From assembly GCA_965199585.1 (NCBI GenBank), contig CBDASI010000002.1, positions 744,001 through 808,000 of the forward strand: a stretch of 64,000 nucleotides of DNA, read 5' to 3'. The position numbers and the translations under genes were made by a program. Below the pieces are notes generated by a model. The model ran no database searches, had not been told where the DNA came from, and saw only the letters and a list, made by a program, of their open reading frames with translations. Source of the stretch: JAVVHH01 sp965199585. Lineage in GTDB: Bacteria; Pseudomonadota; Alphaproteobacteria; Acetobacterales; Acetobacteraceae. Within the stretch, counting starts at the first letter, position 1. Each line of letters begins with the position of its first letter. Shown piece by piece: positions 38,543-47,571 of this stretch.

Positions 38543-39654
38543 GCATCGAGCCTTTCGTCGTAGGTAAGCGAGGCCACGCGTTTAACATCGTCGCGGACGG
38601 GGCCTTCGCGTGGTTCGTCGCGGATCGTGGTGAACCAATGGAGCGGCGGGTTGCGTCCCGCGGCCCGGTTATAAACCAACCCGCGCAGCACCGCCTCGGC
38701 AGCCGGAGTCGTACGGCCGGGAATGTCGATCCCGTTCAGCGTCGCCCACACGCCGGCCCAGCAGCGCCCGACCGTGTAAGGGTTGTAGCCGCCGCCGCCG
38801 GTGATCACGAGCCGGGGCGCCAGCTCCATCAAGGCCGCAACGGCCGCGAAATGCGCGTTGTTGCTCAGCGACAGCTTGGCCAGCGGGTCCTCTTCCAGCG
38901 CATCGGCGCCGCATTGCAGGAACACCGCCTGCGGCCGCCGTTCGCGGATCAGCGGCAGCACGGCCTGCTGCATCACCCAGCGCATCTCGGTGTCGTTGAA
39001 CCCGGTCGGCACCGGCAGGTTGCGCGCCGCCCCGCCCGCTCGGTCGTCGATGCGGCCGGTGAACGGCCAGCGCCCGGCCTCGTGGACGCTGATGGTCAGC
39101 ACGCGGTCGTCGTCATGAAACGCGTCCTGCACGCCGTCCCCATGATGCGCGTCGATGTCGAGGTAGACGATGTTGTCCAGCCCGGCCTCTAGCCAACTCA
39201 TGATGCCGAGCACGGGATCGTTGAGATAGCAGAAGCCGCTCGCCCGCGCCGGCCGGCCGTGATGCGTGCCGCCGCCAGGGCAATGCACGAACCTGCCCTC
39301 AAGTGCGAGCTGGCAGGCCAGCATGACGCCGCCGGCCGAGGTCATCGGCCGGCGGTAGATCTCGGCATAGACCGGGTTGCCCTCGGCGCCGATGCGGAAT
39401 TGCTCGCGGTCGGCGTCCGACACCGATTGGGTAGCTTCCGCCCGGCGCAGCGCGTCGACATAGGCCGGGTCATGGAAGCGGAGCACGGCATCGAGCTCGG
39501 CCATCGGCGCCGTGCGGAACTGGCGGTCGTCGAGCCAGCCCATCGCGCGGCACAGATCGGTGCAGATCGTCACCCGCGGGATCGCCAGCGGATGCGTCGG
39601 GCCGTAGGTCGACCCGCGATAGATCTCGCTGCCGATGTAGAGCGGAGCCTTCAG
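38539..39654 (-). CDS. Histone-deacetylase-family zinc hydrolase
   Basis: A class II-like deacetylase fold. GGGTHHGRPARASGFCYLND carries the active-site HH pair and NIVYLDIDAHHGDGVQDAF the zinc-binding DxH; the tyrosine region is VITGGGGYNPYTVGR. Bacterial members deacetylate small acyl-amines or proteins. The first canonical start is the GTG at 39573, but family-like sequence (LYIGSEIYRGSTYGPTHPLA) continues upstream in frame to a CTG at 39654 that overlaps the DUF1330 stop as CTGA. No ATG, GTG or TTG lies in that interval, so I give the CTG start with reserve; from the GTG the protein is 344 residues. Confidence 0.85.
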   Translation of the reverse strand: MKAPLYIGSEIYRGSTYGPTHPLAIPRVTICTDLCRAMGWLDDRQFRTAPMAELDAVLRFHDPAYVDALRRAEATQSVSDADREQFRIGAEGNPVYAEIYRRPMTSAGGVMLACQLALEGRFVHCPGGGTHHGRPARASGFCYLNDPVLGIMSWLEAGLDNIVYLDIDAHHGDGVQDAFHDDDRVLTISVHEAGRWPFTGRIDDRAGGAARNLPVPTGFNDTEMRWVMQQAVLPLIRERRPQAVFLQCGADALEEDPLAKLSLSNNAHFAAVAALMELAPRLVITGGGGYNPYTVGRCWAGVWATLNGIDIPGRTTPAAEAVLRGLVYNRAAGRNPPLHWFTTIRDEPREGPVRDDVKRVASLTYDERLDA

Positions 39655-39944
39655 CCCACGCCCTCGGCGATGCGGAAGTCGCGCTCGACGCCGCCTTTCA
39701 GGGCCTCCAGCGCGGCGGCATACTCAGTGCTGGCATAGGCCTTCTTCGCGGCCTCGACGCTGTCGAACTCGACCACGACGGTCCGCCCGACGATGCCGGC
39801 CTCATGCGCCTCAGTGGCGACACCCCGGATGACGAAGGCCCCGCCATGCGCCTGGATCGCCGGTGCGGCGAGCTTGGCGTAGGCCGTCAGTTTGTCCTGA
39901 TCGTGCACCGCACGATAGCAGCTCACCCAATATCCCTTGGCCAT
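39651..39944 (-). CDS. DUF1330-family protein
   Basis: A 97-residue protein with the ferredoxin-like alpha-beta fold of DUF1330: YWVSCYRAVHDQDKLTAYAKL, HGGAFVIRGVATEAHEAG and VVVEFDSVEAAKKAYASTEY. AGGAGAAA lies upstream of the chosen ATG, which matches the family start; the longer reading overlaps the lyase gene. Function unknown. It probably heads a small operon with the deacetylase-like and DUF192 genes. Confidence 0.88.
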   Translation of the reverse strand: MAKGYWVSCYRAVHDQDKLTAYAKLAAPAIQAHGGAFVIRGVATEAHEAGIVGRTVVVEFDSVEAAKKAYASTEYAAALEALKGGVERDFRIAEGVG

Positions 39945-40005
39945 GTCGGTTTCTCCTTGTTGCTTGGCCCCGCTCTGAAACGCGGGGGCGGATTTGTAAA
40001 GCCGG

Positions 40006-40929
40006 TCAGTTCCGCTGCGGCATTCCGTGCGGAACGATCGTGCTGACGATGCTCGCATCCAGCGACTCGTAGCCCGCATAATCGATCGTCGCGTAGAGTT
40101 CTGCGCGAGTCTGCATGCGGTCGACCTGGTTCTGCGTGCCGCCATCGGCCTTGATCGCGGCGTAGAGCCTCTCCTGCGCCTTGTTGGCGACGCGTAGGCT
40201 GCTCACCGGCCAGATCACCATGCGGTAGCCCATGTCCTCGAATTCGGACGCGGTGAAGAACGGCGTGCGGCCGAACTCCGTCATGTTGGCCAGCAGCGGC
40301 ACACCCGGCATGCGGCGCGCGAACTCGCGGAACATCTCGTCCGTGTGCAGCGCCTCGGGGAAGATCGCGTCGGCGCCGGCCTCCATATAGCGCTGCGCCC
40401 GCGCCACCGCGCCGTCCATGCCCTCGCTCGCCGCAGCGTCGGTGCGGGCGATGATATAGAGATGCCGCCTTGCCTTGCGGGCCGCGCCGACCTTGGTCGC
40501 CATGTCCTGCACGTCGGCCAGCCGCTTGTCGTTCAGGTGGCCGCACTTCTTCGGCAAAATCTGGTCCTCGATCTGCACCGCCGCCGCGCCGGCATCCTCG
40601 AACGAGCGCACCATCGCCATCACGTTCAACGCCTCGCCGTAGCCAGTGTCGCCGTCGACCAGCACCGGCAGGCCGCTCGCCCGCGTCACCTGGCGCACGT
40701 AGAAACACACCTCGTCGACCGTGATCATGCCAAGGTCCGGCAGCCCCATGCTCGCCGTCATCGCCGCGCCCGAGAGATACAGCGCCGGAAAGCCGGCTGC
40801 CTTGGCCTGTAGCGCCGCCATCCCGTTATGCGCGCCCGGCATCTGCACGATGCCGCCAGCCTCGACCAGGGCGCGGAATCGCTCGCCGGCGGGCTCGCTG
40901 GGGCAATCGGCGGCGACGAGATAGGTCAT
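40006..40929 (-). CDS. prpB: Isocitrate lyase/PEP mutase superfamily enzyme, probably methylisocitrate lyase
   Basis: A (beta-alpha)8 enzyme of 307 residues. The catalytic KKCGH motif, DGDTGYGEALNV with the metal-binding acids, VQIEDQILP and IIARTDAAASEGMDGAV are those of 2-methylisocitrate lyase, which splits methylisocitrate to pyruvate and succinate. There is no prpC or prpD next to it, so another small lyase of the same superfamily, such as an oxaloacetate decarboxylase, cannot be excluded. It is divergent from coxG. Confidence 0.78.
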   Translation of the reverse strand: MTYLVAADCPSEPAGERFRALVEAGGIVQMPGAHNGMAALQAKAAGFPALYLSGAAMTASMGLPDLGMITVDEVCFYVRQVTRASGLPVLVDGDTGYGEALNVMAMVRSFEDAGAAAVQIEDQILPKKCGHLNDKRLADVQDMATKVGAARKARRHLYIIARTDAAASEGMDGAVARAQRYMEAGADAIFPEALHTDEMFREFARRMPGVPLLANMTEFGRTPFFTASEFEDMGYRMVIWPVSSLRVANKAQERLYAAIKADGGTQNQVDRMQTRAELYATIDYAGYESLDASIVSTIVPHGMPQRN

Positions 40930-41043
40930 GCGGCGTCCTCACTGGAGATCTTCGGTTCTAGATGCTCTACCACCGGGTCCGGCAGGTTGCACCCCGCGCG
41001 GGCCGCCACTACACGTCCACATACCGATTGGAGTGCGGAACTG

Positions 41044-41784
41044 ATGGATATGACAGGCGAGCGGCTGATTCCCGCTCCGCGCCAGCGCGTGTGGGATGCA
41101 CTGAACGACCCGGCGATCCTCAAGGAGTGCATTCCCGGCTGCGAGAGTCTCGAGAAGATCGGCGACGACGAGCTCCGCGCGACGGCTGCCATCAAGATCG
41201 GTCCGATCAGCGCCCGCTTCACCGGCAAGGTGCAGCTGACCGATCTCGATCCGCCGAATTCCTACCGCATCGGCGGCGAAGGTCAGGGCGGCGTGGCCGG
41301 CTTCGCCAAAGGTGGCGCCAACGTCAACTTGGCCGACCAAGGCGCGGACACGCTGCTGACCTACAAGGTCAATGCCCAGGTTGGCGGCAAGATTGCCCAG
41401 CTCGGCGCGCGCCTGATTGACGCGACGAGCAAGCAAATGGCCGACATGTTCTTCGACCGTTTCTCGGCCAGGCTGGCCCCGACGGCCACTCCTGCGGCAC
41501 CGGAAATGGCCACCCCCGCCGCGCCGGCCGGCACCGTCGCCGTCGACGACACCGCCGCCTCCGTGATGACCGACGGTCCCATCGGCGCCATCGCCGCCCT
41601 GACCGGCGATGCGCACACCACCGCACGGCCAGCCAGCGCCCCCGTGGTGCCGGCCGCGGTCAAGCTCAGCATCCTCGACCTGATCCCCGCCGAGCCGTTC
41701 GGCCTGCCGCGTATCGCGATCATCGGCATCGTGCTCTGGCTGTTCGTGTTCTTCCTCGTCTTCAAATCCTATGTCGGCCTCTGA
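41044..41784 (+). CDS. coxG: CoxG-like SRPBCC protein with C-terminal membrane anchor
   Basis: A 246-residue protein. The first 150 residues form the carbon-monoxide-dehydrogenase subunit G fold (MDMTGERLIPAPRQRVWDAL, LKECIPGCESLEKIG, AQVGGKIAQLGARLIDATSK). An alanine/proline/threonine-rich linker leads to a C-terminal membrane helix (IAIIGIVLWLFVFFLVFKS). CoxG is thought to tether molybdenum hydroxylases to the membrane. It opens a maturation cluster and overlaps coxD by 14 bases. Confidence 0.87.
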   Translation: MDMTGERLIPAPRQRVWDALNDPAILKECIPGCESLEKIGDDELRATAAIKIGPISARFTGKVQLTDLDPPNSYRIGGEGQGGVAGFAKGGANVNLADQGADTLLTYKVNAQVGGKIAQLGARLIDATSKQMADMFFDRFSARLAPTATPAAPEMATPAAPAGTVAVDDTAASVMTDGPIGAIAALTGDAHTTARPASAPVVPAAVKLSILDLIPAEPFGLPRIAIIGIVLWLFVFFLVFKSYVGL

Positions 41785-42679
41785 GCCGCACACCCCCTCC
41801 AGCGTTTCAGCCACCGCGGATCTCCTGGCTGCCGGCGGCTACATCGCCGACCCGGCACTGGCCACCACCGTCCATCTTGCGCTGGCCATGCAGCGGCCGC
41901 TCTTCCTCGAAGGCGAGCCGGGCACGGGCAAGACCGAGATCGCCAAAGTGCTCGCTGCCGGGCTTGGCCGTCGCCTGGTGCGCCTGCAATGCTATGACGG
42001 CATGGACCTTGCTGCGGCAGCCTACGAGTGGGACTACGCCAAGCAGCTGGTGACCATCCGCCTGGCCGAAGCCACCGGCGAAACCGACCGCGGTCAACTC
42101 GGCCGCGACATCTTCGGCCGCGAGTATCTGCAATCGCGGCCGCTGCTGTCGTCGATCGACCCGGACCTCGGCCCCGCCGTCCTGCTGATCGATGAGCTCG
42201 ACCGGGCCGACGAGCCGTTCGAGGCGTTCCTGCTCGAATTGCTGGCCGACTACCAGATCACCATCCCCGAACTCGGCACCATCCGCGCCACCGTGCCGCC
42301 GGTGGTCGTGCTGACCAGCAATCGCACCCGCGAGGTGCACGACGCGATCCGACGCCGTTGCCTGTATCAATGGGTCGACTATCCCACCGCCGCCCGCGAG
42401 CGCGCGATCCTCGCCGCCAAGGGGCCTGGCCTGCCGGAGCGGCTGTCGGACGACATCGTCGCCTTCGTGCAGCGGCTCCGCTCGATGGACCTGTTCAAAC
42501 TGCCGGGCGTGGCCGAGACGATCGATTGGGCCGGCGCGCTGCAACATCTCGACCAGCACGAGTTGGATGCCTCGGCGGTCGACCAGACACTGGGTGTGTT
42601 GCTGAAATACCAGGACGACATCGCCCGCATCCGCGGCGCCGAAGCCGCCCGCATCCTCGACGAGGTCAAGGCCGCGTGA
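41771..42679 (+). CDS. coxD: MoxR-family AAA+ ATPase, CoxD-like
   Basis: A 302-residue AAA+ ATPase. Walker A is GEPGTGKTE near residue 45, Walker B is AVLLIDELDRADEPFEAF, and TSNRTREVHDAIRRRC is the sensor region. In carboxydotrophs CoxD helps build the [CuSMoO2] centre together with CoxE and CoxF; in other bacteria it serves related molybdenum enzymes. It overlaps coxG and is followed four bases later by the VWA partner, the usual MoxR-VWA pairing. Confidence 0.9.
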   Translation: MSASEPHTPSSVSATADLLAAGGYIADPALATTVHLALAMQRPLFLEGEPGTGKTEIAKVLAAGLGRRLVRLQCYDGMDLAAAAYEWDYAKQLVTIRLAEATGETDRGQLGRDIFGREYLQSRPLLSSIDPDLGPAVLLIDELDRADEPFEAFLLELLADYQITIPELGTIRATVPPVVVLTSNRTREVHDAIRRRCLYQWVDYPTAARERAILAAKGPGLPERLSDDIVAFVQRLRSMDLFKLPGVAETIDWAGALQHLDQHELDASAVDQTLGVLLKYQDDIARIRGAEAARILDEVKAA

Positions 42680-42683
42680 CGGG

Positions 42684-43916
42684 ATGATCCCGCCGCAACC
42701 CGTTCCCGCACCACGTCTCCACCCGTCCGGCGGCCGACTTGCATTCAACGTCATGCATTTCGTCCGCCTGCTGCGCCGCGCCGGGTTGCCGGTCGGGCCG
42801 GCCGCCACCGTGACGGCGGCCAGTGCCCTCGCACTGGTCGATCTAGGCGACCGCCAGCAGGTTCAGGCCGCGCTACGCGCCCTGCTCACCACACGTCGCG
42901 AGCACCAGGAGATCTTCGACCAGGCGTTCGCCCTATTCTGGCGCGACCCGGCCGTCGCCCTTCAGCAAGCCGCGCTCGCCATGCTGAGCGAAACGGTCGC
43001 AGCCCCACCCACGAAGCCCGCGCCGGGCCAGCGCCGGGTCGCCGAGGCGATGGCGCCGTCGCGCGAGACGCCCAAGACCGAGACAGAAGCGCCCGAGTTC
43101 GACGCCGTCATGACCGTCAGCGAGCGCGAGATGCTGCAGGCTATGGATTTCGAGCAGATGTCCGCCGACGAGATCGGCAACGCCAAGCAGGAGATCCGCC
43201 GCCTCCGCCTCCCGCTCGACCTGCGGCGCACCCGCCGCCTGCGGCGTGACCCGGCGGGCCCGCGCATCGACATGGCCGGCACGCTCCGCCGCTCGCTGCG
43301 ACGTGGTGGCGAACTGACCGAGCTGGCCCGCGCCCGTGCCGTGGTCCGCCCGCCGCCGCTCGTCGTGCTGTGCGACATCTCCGGCTCCATGGCCCGCTAC
43401 GCGCAAATCTTGCTGCACTTCCTCCATGCCGTGACCAATGACCGCGACCGCGTGCACGTGTTCCTGTTCGGCACCCGCCTGTCCAACATCACGCGCCAGC
43501 TGAAGAACCGCGACCCGGAAGTCGCCTTCCAGATGGTCGCGCACGCCGTGCCGGACTGGTCCGGCGGCACCCGCATCGGCGAGGTCCTGGGCGAGTTCAA
43601 CCATCGCTGGGCCAAGCGCGTGCTGGGGCAAGGCGCGGTGGTGCTGCTGGTGACCGACGGGCTCGACCGCGACGGCGCGGCCGGGCTGGCCGAGAACATG
43701 GACCGGCTGCATCGCTCCTGCCGCCGGCTGATCTGGCTCAACCCGCTATTGAGGTGGGACGGCTTTCAACCCAAGTCACAGGGCATCTGCGCTATGCTGC
43801 CGCATGTCGACGAATTTCGAACGATCCATAGCCTCGACAGCATCCGCGCTCTCATCGACCTGTTGTCTCGCCCGGCCCAGCGCCGACCCGCCGAGGCATG
43901 GAGACCCGCCGCATGA
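42684..43916 (+). CDS. coxE: VWA-domain protein, CoxE-like
   Basis: This protein has 410 residues. The C-terminal von Willebrand factor A domain begins with the MIDAS motif DISGSM (LVVLCDISGSMARYAQ) and contains FGTRLSNITRQLKNRD, WSGGTRIGEVLGEF and LVTDGLDRDG. It partners the MoxR ATPase encoded just before it. The N-terminal half is helical and charged. The stop overlaps the next start as ATGA. Confidence 0.9.
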   Translation: MIPPQPVPAPRLHPSGGRLAFNVMHFVRLLRRAGLPVGPAATVTAASALALVDLGDRQQVQAALRALLTTRREHQEIFDQAFALFWRDPAVALQQAALAMLSETVAAPPTKPAPGQRRVAEAMAPSRETPKTETEAPEFDAVMTVSEREMLQAMDFEQMSADEIGNAKQEIRRLRLPLDLRRTRRLRRDPAGPRIDMAGTLRRSLRRGGELTELARARAVVRPPPLVVLCDISGSMARYAQILLHFLHAVTNDRDRVHVFLFGTRLSNITRQLKNRDPEVAFQMVAHAVPDWSGGTRIGEVLGEFNHRWAKRVLGQGAVVLLVTDGLDRDGAAGLAENMDRLHRSCRRLIWLNPLLRWDGFQPKSQGICAMLPHVDEFRTIHSLDSIRALIDLLSRPAQRRPAEAWRPAA

Positions 43917-44233
43917 CGCAAGCCGACGACGTCCTGACCACCGCCCATGACTGGCTCAGCGCCGGCGAGACGGTCGCACTGGCCACCGTGACCGAAACCT
44001 GGGGCAGCTCCCCGCGCCCGCCCGGCAGCCAGATGGCCGTCACCGCCTCGGGCCGCATGGCCGGCTCGGTCAGCGGCGGCTGCATCGAGGGCGCCGTGGC
44101 CGACGTCGCTCGAGCCACGATGGAAAGCGGCGAGCCGCAGCTGCTCGATTTCGGCGTCACCGACGAGCAGGCCTGGGATGTTGGCCTGGCCTGCGGCGGC
44201 AAGCTGAAAGTGTTCGTCGAGCGCCTCGGATGA
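43913..44233 (+). CDS. XdhC family protein, N-terminal half
   Basis: About 106 residues that correspond only to the N-terminal XdhC/CoxI domain: TVTETWGSSPRPPGSQMAV, SGRMAGSVSGGCIEGAV and WDVGLACGGKLKVF. These proteins insert or sulfurate the molybdenum cofactor. The C-terminal Rossmann domain is encoded by the next gene. The ATG used overlaps the coxE stop as ATGA; one 15 bases earlier is also possible. Confidence 0.87.
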   Translation: MTQADDVLTTAHDWLSAGETVALATVTETWGSSPRPPGSQMAVTASGRMAGSVSGGCIEGAVADVARATMESGEPQLLDFGVTDEQAWDVGLACGGKLKVFVERLG

Positions 44234-44913
44234 CGCCTGATATCCTCGCTCGGCTGCAGGCCGCCCGTTCGGCCGGCGAGCCGGTCGTGCTGGCCACGCG
44301 GCTCCCCGCTGGGGATCAGATCCTGCTGCCGCAGGACTCGGCGCCCGACGCCCTGCGCACCGCCGCGGCGACGGTGCTGCATCAGGATAAGAGCGCCGTC
44401 GCCGAGATCGACGGACAGAGCTGGTTCCTGCACGCCTACAACCCCAAGCTCCGCCTCGTCGTGGTCGGCGCTGTCCATATCGCCCAGGCGCTGGTGCCGA
44501 TGGCAGCGCAACTCGGTTATTCGACCACCATCGTCGACCCCCGTCGCGCCTTCGCCACCGACGAGCGCTTCCCCGACGTCACCGTCAGCACCGAATGGCC
44601 GGACGACGCGATGGACGCGCTCCTCCCGGACACGCGGACGGCCATCGTCACGCTGACGCACGACCCCAAGCTCGACGACCCCGCGCTGGACCGCGCGCTG
44701 AAGTCGCCGGCCTTCTATGTCGGCGCCCTCGGCTCCCGCCGGACGCATGCCAAGCGCCTCGACCGCTTGCGCGAGTTGGGCCATGACGATGCCGCTATGG
44801 CCCGCATCCGCGGCCCGGTTGGCCTCGACATCGCCGCCGTGACCGCGCCGGAGATTGCACTCTCCATCCTTGCCCAGATCGTCGAGACCCGGCGCCGCCC
44901 GCCCGCGTCATAG
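44230..44913 (+). CDS. XdhC family protein, C-terminal Rossmann half
   Basis: This 227-residue protein carries the XdhC Rossmann domain: LRLVVVGAVHIAQALVPMA, followed by RTAIVTLTHDPKLDDPAL, FYVGALGSRRTHAKRLDRL and GPVGLDIAAVTAPEIALSI. The last two blocks are the family's signature. It is split from its N-terminal partner by an ATGA overlap; in many bacteria both are one protein. Its stop is followed directly by the next ATG. Confidence 0.9.
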   Translation: MTPDILARLQAARSAGEPVVLATRLPAGDQILLPQDSAPDALRTAAATVLHQDKSAVAEIDGQSWFLHAYNPKLRLVVVGAVHIAQALVPMAAQLGYSTTIVDPRRAFATDERFPDVTVSTEWPDDAMDALLPDTRTAIVTLTHDPKLDDPALDRALKSPAFYVGALGSRRTHAKRLDRLRELGHDDAAMARIRGPVGLDIAAVTAPEIALSILAQIVETRRRPPAS

Positions 44914-46512
44914 ATGAAATTCGGCCGCATCCCGCTCGAAGACGCCGGCGGCGCTGTACTCGCTCACACGCAACGCCTCCCGGGACGCGTCATCAAGAAA
45001 GGCGCGCTACTCGATCCGGCGGCGATCGATACGCTGCGCGCGGCTGGCATCGGCAGCGTCATCTGCGCCCGGCTCGACCCGGGCGACGTCCCCGAAGACG
45101 TAGCGGCCGCCCGGCTGGCCGACGCGCTGCTCTCTCCGGGGCTGCACCGGACCGGGGCGGGCACCGGCCGCGTCAACCTCACTGCGTCCTGCGCCGGACT
45201 GCTGCGCGCCGACGCCCGCATCGTCGACGCGATCAACGGCGCCGATGAGGCCATCACCATCGGCACCCTGCCCGACTACGCGGTGGTCACCGCCCGCGAG
45301 ATGGTCGCCACCATCAAGATCATCCCCTTCTCCGTCTCCGGCGACGTGCTCGACCGGGCGATCGCCGCGGCGGGCGGCGCGATGACGCTGCATCCGTTCC
45401 ACCCGTTGCGGGTGGGGCTGGTGATGAGCACGCTACCGGGGCTGAAACCGTCGATCCTGGCCGGCACCGCCGAGGCGACCGGGGCGCGCATCGTCGGGCT
45501 CGGCGGCACCATGTTGCCGCCGGTCGAGTGCGCGCATGACGAAGCCGCCATCGCCGGCGCGCTGGCCGGGCTGGTCGACGCCGGTGCCGACATTTTACTC
45601 GTCGCGGGGGCCAGCGCCGTGGTGGACCGGCGCGACGTGGGGCCGGCCGGCATCGTGCGCGCCGGCGGCGAAATCCTGCATTTCGGTATGCCGGTCGACC
45701 CCGGTAACCTGATCTGCCTCGGCCGCATCGGTGACCGTCCGGCCCTGGTGCTGCCGGGCTGCGCGCGCAGCCCGAAGCTGAACGGGATCGACTGGGTGCT
45801 GGCCCGCCTGTTCGCCGGCCTGCCACTGGGCGGGGCCGAGCTGAGCCGCATGGGCGTCGGCGGCCTGCTGAAGGACGTGTCGGCCCGCCCGCTGCCGCGC
45901 GCCAAGGCGGCGCCGCAGCATCAGGCCAAGTCGGTCGCCGCGATCGTGCTCGCAGCGGGCCAGAGCACGCGCATGGCGCCGGACCACAAATTGCTGATGA
46001 CCGACCGGGCCGGCAAGCCGATCGTCGCGCGCACGGTCGACAACGTGCTCTCCAGCGGCGCCCGGCCCGTCATCGTCGTCATCGGGCATCGCGAGGCGGA
46101 GATCCGCGCCGTCTTGGGCCGCCGCCCCGTGACGTTCGTGACGGCCGCCGACTACCAGACCGGGCTGTCGGCCAGCCTGCGCGCCGGGCTTGCAGCCGTG
46201 CCCGAAGCGGCGGCGGCGGCGCTGATCTGTCTGGCGGACATGCCGCTGGTGACCGGCCGCATGATCGACCGCCTGATCGAGACACACGATGCCGACGAGG
46301 GCCGCCTCATCGTCGCGCCCACCGCCGCCGGCGCGCTCGGCAACCCGGTGCTCTGGGATCGGCACTACTTCGCCGAACTCGCCGCGCTCGAGGGCGACCG
46401 CGGCGCCCGGGCGCTGCTCGACGGCAACCCGGACGCCATTACGACGGTCGAAATCGGCGAGCCCGCGCTGCGCGACTTCGATACGCCGGAGACGCTCAGC
46501 CTATTGCGCTGA
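44914..46512 (+). CDS. Molybdopterin-binding/MobA-like nucleotidyltransferase fusion
   Basis: The protein has 532 residues. The N-terminal 330 residues are a molybdopterin-binding (MoeA/MoaB-like) domain, with GLGGTMLPPVECAHDEAAI and ILLVAGASAVVDRRDVGPAG. The remainder is an NTP-transferase domain (AIVLAAGQSTRMAPDHKLL, VIVVIGHREAEIRAVLGRR, LICLADMPLVTGRMIDRL), like MobA or MocA, which add GMP or CMP to the cofactor. The fusion is probably the dinucleotide-maturing step for the cox-type enzymes served by this cluster. Its 3' end overlaps the convergent PEP-CTERM gene by 17 bases. Confidence 0.86.
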   Translation: MKFGRIPLEDAGGAVLAHTQRLPGRVIKKGALLDPAAIDTLRAAGIGSVICARLDPGDVPEDVAAARLADALLSPGLHRTGAGTGRVNLTASCAGLLRADARIVDAINGADEAITIGTLPDYAVVTAREMVATIKIIPFSVSGDVLDRAIAAAGGAMTLHPFHPLRVGLVMSTLPGLKPSILAGTAEATGARIVGLGGTMLPPVECAHDEAAIAGALAGLVDAGADILLVAGASAVVDRRDVGPAGIVRAGGEILHFGMPVDPGNLICLGRIGDRPALVLPGCARSPKLNGIDWVLARLFAGLPLGGAELSRMGVGGLLKDVSARPLPRAKAAPQHQAKSVAAIVLAAGQSTRMAPDHKLLMTDRAGKPIVARTVDNVLSSGARPVIVVIGHREAEIRAVLGRRPVTFVTAADYQTGLSASLRAGLAAVPEAAAAALICLADMPLVTGRMIDRLIETHDADEGRLIVAPTAAGALGNPVLWDRHYFAELAALEGDRGARALLDGNPDAITTVEIGEPALRDFDTPETLSLLR

Positions 46513-47542
46513 CTGCGTGGCGCGACCGGCGGCGCGCCAGCATCCCGGCCAGGCCGACACCGATCAGCGCTAGGCTGGACGGCTCCGGCACGTTGAGCGC
46601 CGTCTCGAAGCCGGTGGCCCACAAAGCCTGCACCCGTGCGCTGGGGTGGATCGCGTCCCAGTAGAAGAACGAGTTGATGTTGGCCGCATTGGCGCCGCAT
46701 TGCGGGCTGGTCGCGGCCGACAGCGGCGTGCCGGTGTAGCAGCGGTCGGTCGTGTCGGTGAAACCGAGCGCGCCGGCGGTGGCCAGCAGATTGGTGTTGA
46801 AGCTGTAAAGATCGAATGCGGTCAGGCTCGCGCCGGTCGATTGTCGCAGCGCCGCTAGGCCGCTCGCCAGTGCTTGGTCGTATTGTTGGCTGTAGGTCGT
46901 CGCCAAGGCCGCCAAGGCCGGGTTATCCTGCACGAACTCGGGAATGATGCCGACGTTCGGCACGTTGACGACCAAGAAGCTTTTAGCCCCTGCTGCGGCC
47001 AGCGTGGCGATTTGAGTCAATTCGGTCTGCACGCCAGTCGTTACCGCGGTGGCGCCGGTGCCCTGCAGCGCCGCATTGCGCACGTCGTTGCCGCCGATGT
47101 CGATCACGTAGAGCGCGTTGGGATCCGCGCGTCCGCCGGTGGAGAGGCCGTAGGCCAAGACCTGCTGAGGAAGGTTGATGCCGGGCACGCCGCCGACCGG
47201 TGTCATCGCCGCCGTTGCGGCGGCCACCGCGAAGTTGGTGCCGGGCCGGAACGACGGACCATACAGGCCGTTGATGTCCTGGAAACCGGTTACCCAGAGC
47301 GACGGTGTCAGGCTCAGGCCGAGGCGGCTGGCCAGGAGCGAGGCCGCGACCGGGCCGTTGGTGAAGCTGTTCTGAAAGCTCGGCGGGTTCGGGAAGTTCC
47401 GCTTGTACAGCCCTTCGGCCAGGTTACCGTTATCGGACAAGCTGTCGCCGAATACGTATTCCGCGGTATATGGTGCTGCTTGCGCCGACCCGGCGACGGC
47501 CAGCACAGCCAGCCCGACGGCAACACATCGCCCGATTATCAT
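46496..47542 (-). CDS. Exported SGNH/GDSL hydrolase with PEP-CTERM sorting signal
   Basis: This protein of 348 residues has a signal peptide (AVLAVAGSAQAAP), SGNH blocks (FGDSLSDNGN, IDIGGNDVRN, DAIHPSARVQ) and, at the C-terminus, VPEPSSLALIGVGLAGMLARRRS. The last is a PEP-CTERM tag: the PEP motif, a membrane helix and arginines, recognised by an exosortase. It is therefore probably an envelope or secreted esterase/lipase. Two small inverted repeats lie in the divergent gap upstream of it. No exosortase gene is in the window. Confidence 0.88.
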   Translation of the reverse strand: MIIGRCVAVGLAVLAVAGSAQAAPYTAEYVFGDSLSDNGNLAEGLYKRNFPNPPSFQNSFTNGPVAASLLASRLGLSLTPSLWVTGFQDINGLYGPSFRPGTNFAVAAATAAMTPVGGVPGINLPQQVLAYGLSTGGRADPNALYVIDIGGNDVRNAALQGTGATAVTTGVQTELTQIATLAAAGAKSFLVVNVPNVGIIPEFVQDNPALAALATTYSQQYDQALASGLAALRQSTGASLTAFDLYSFNTNLLATAGALGFTDTTDRCYTGTPLSAATSPQCGANAANINSFFYWDAIHPSARVQALWATGFETALNVPEPSSLALIGVGLAGMLARRRSRHAVSAIG

Positions 47543-47571
47543 TTTAACGCTTCTCCCTTTTGCGCCAGAGA

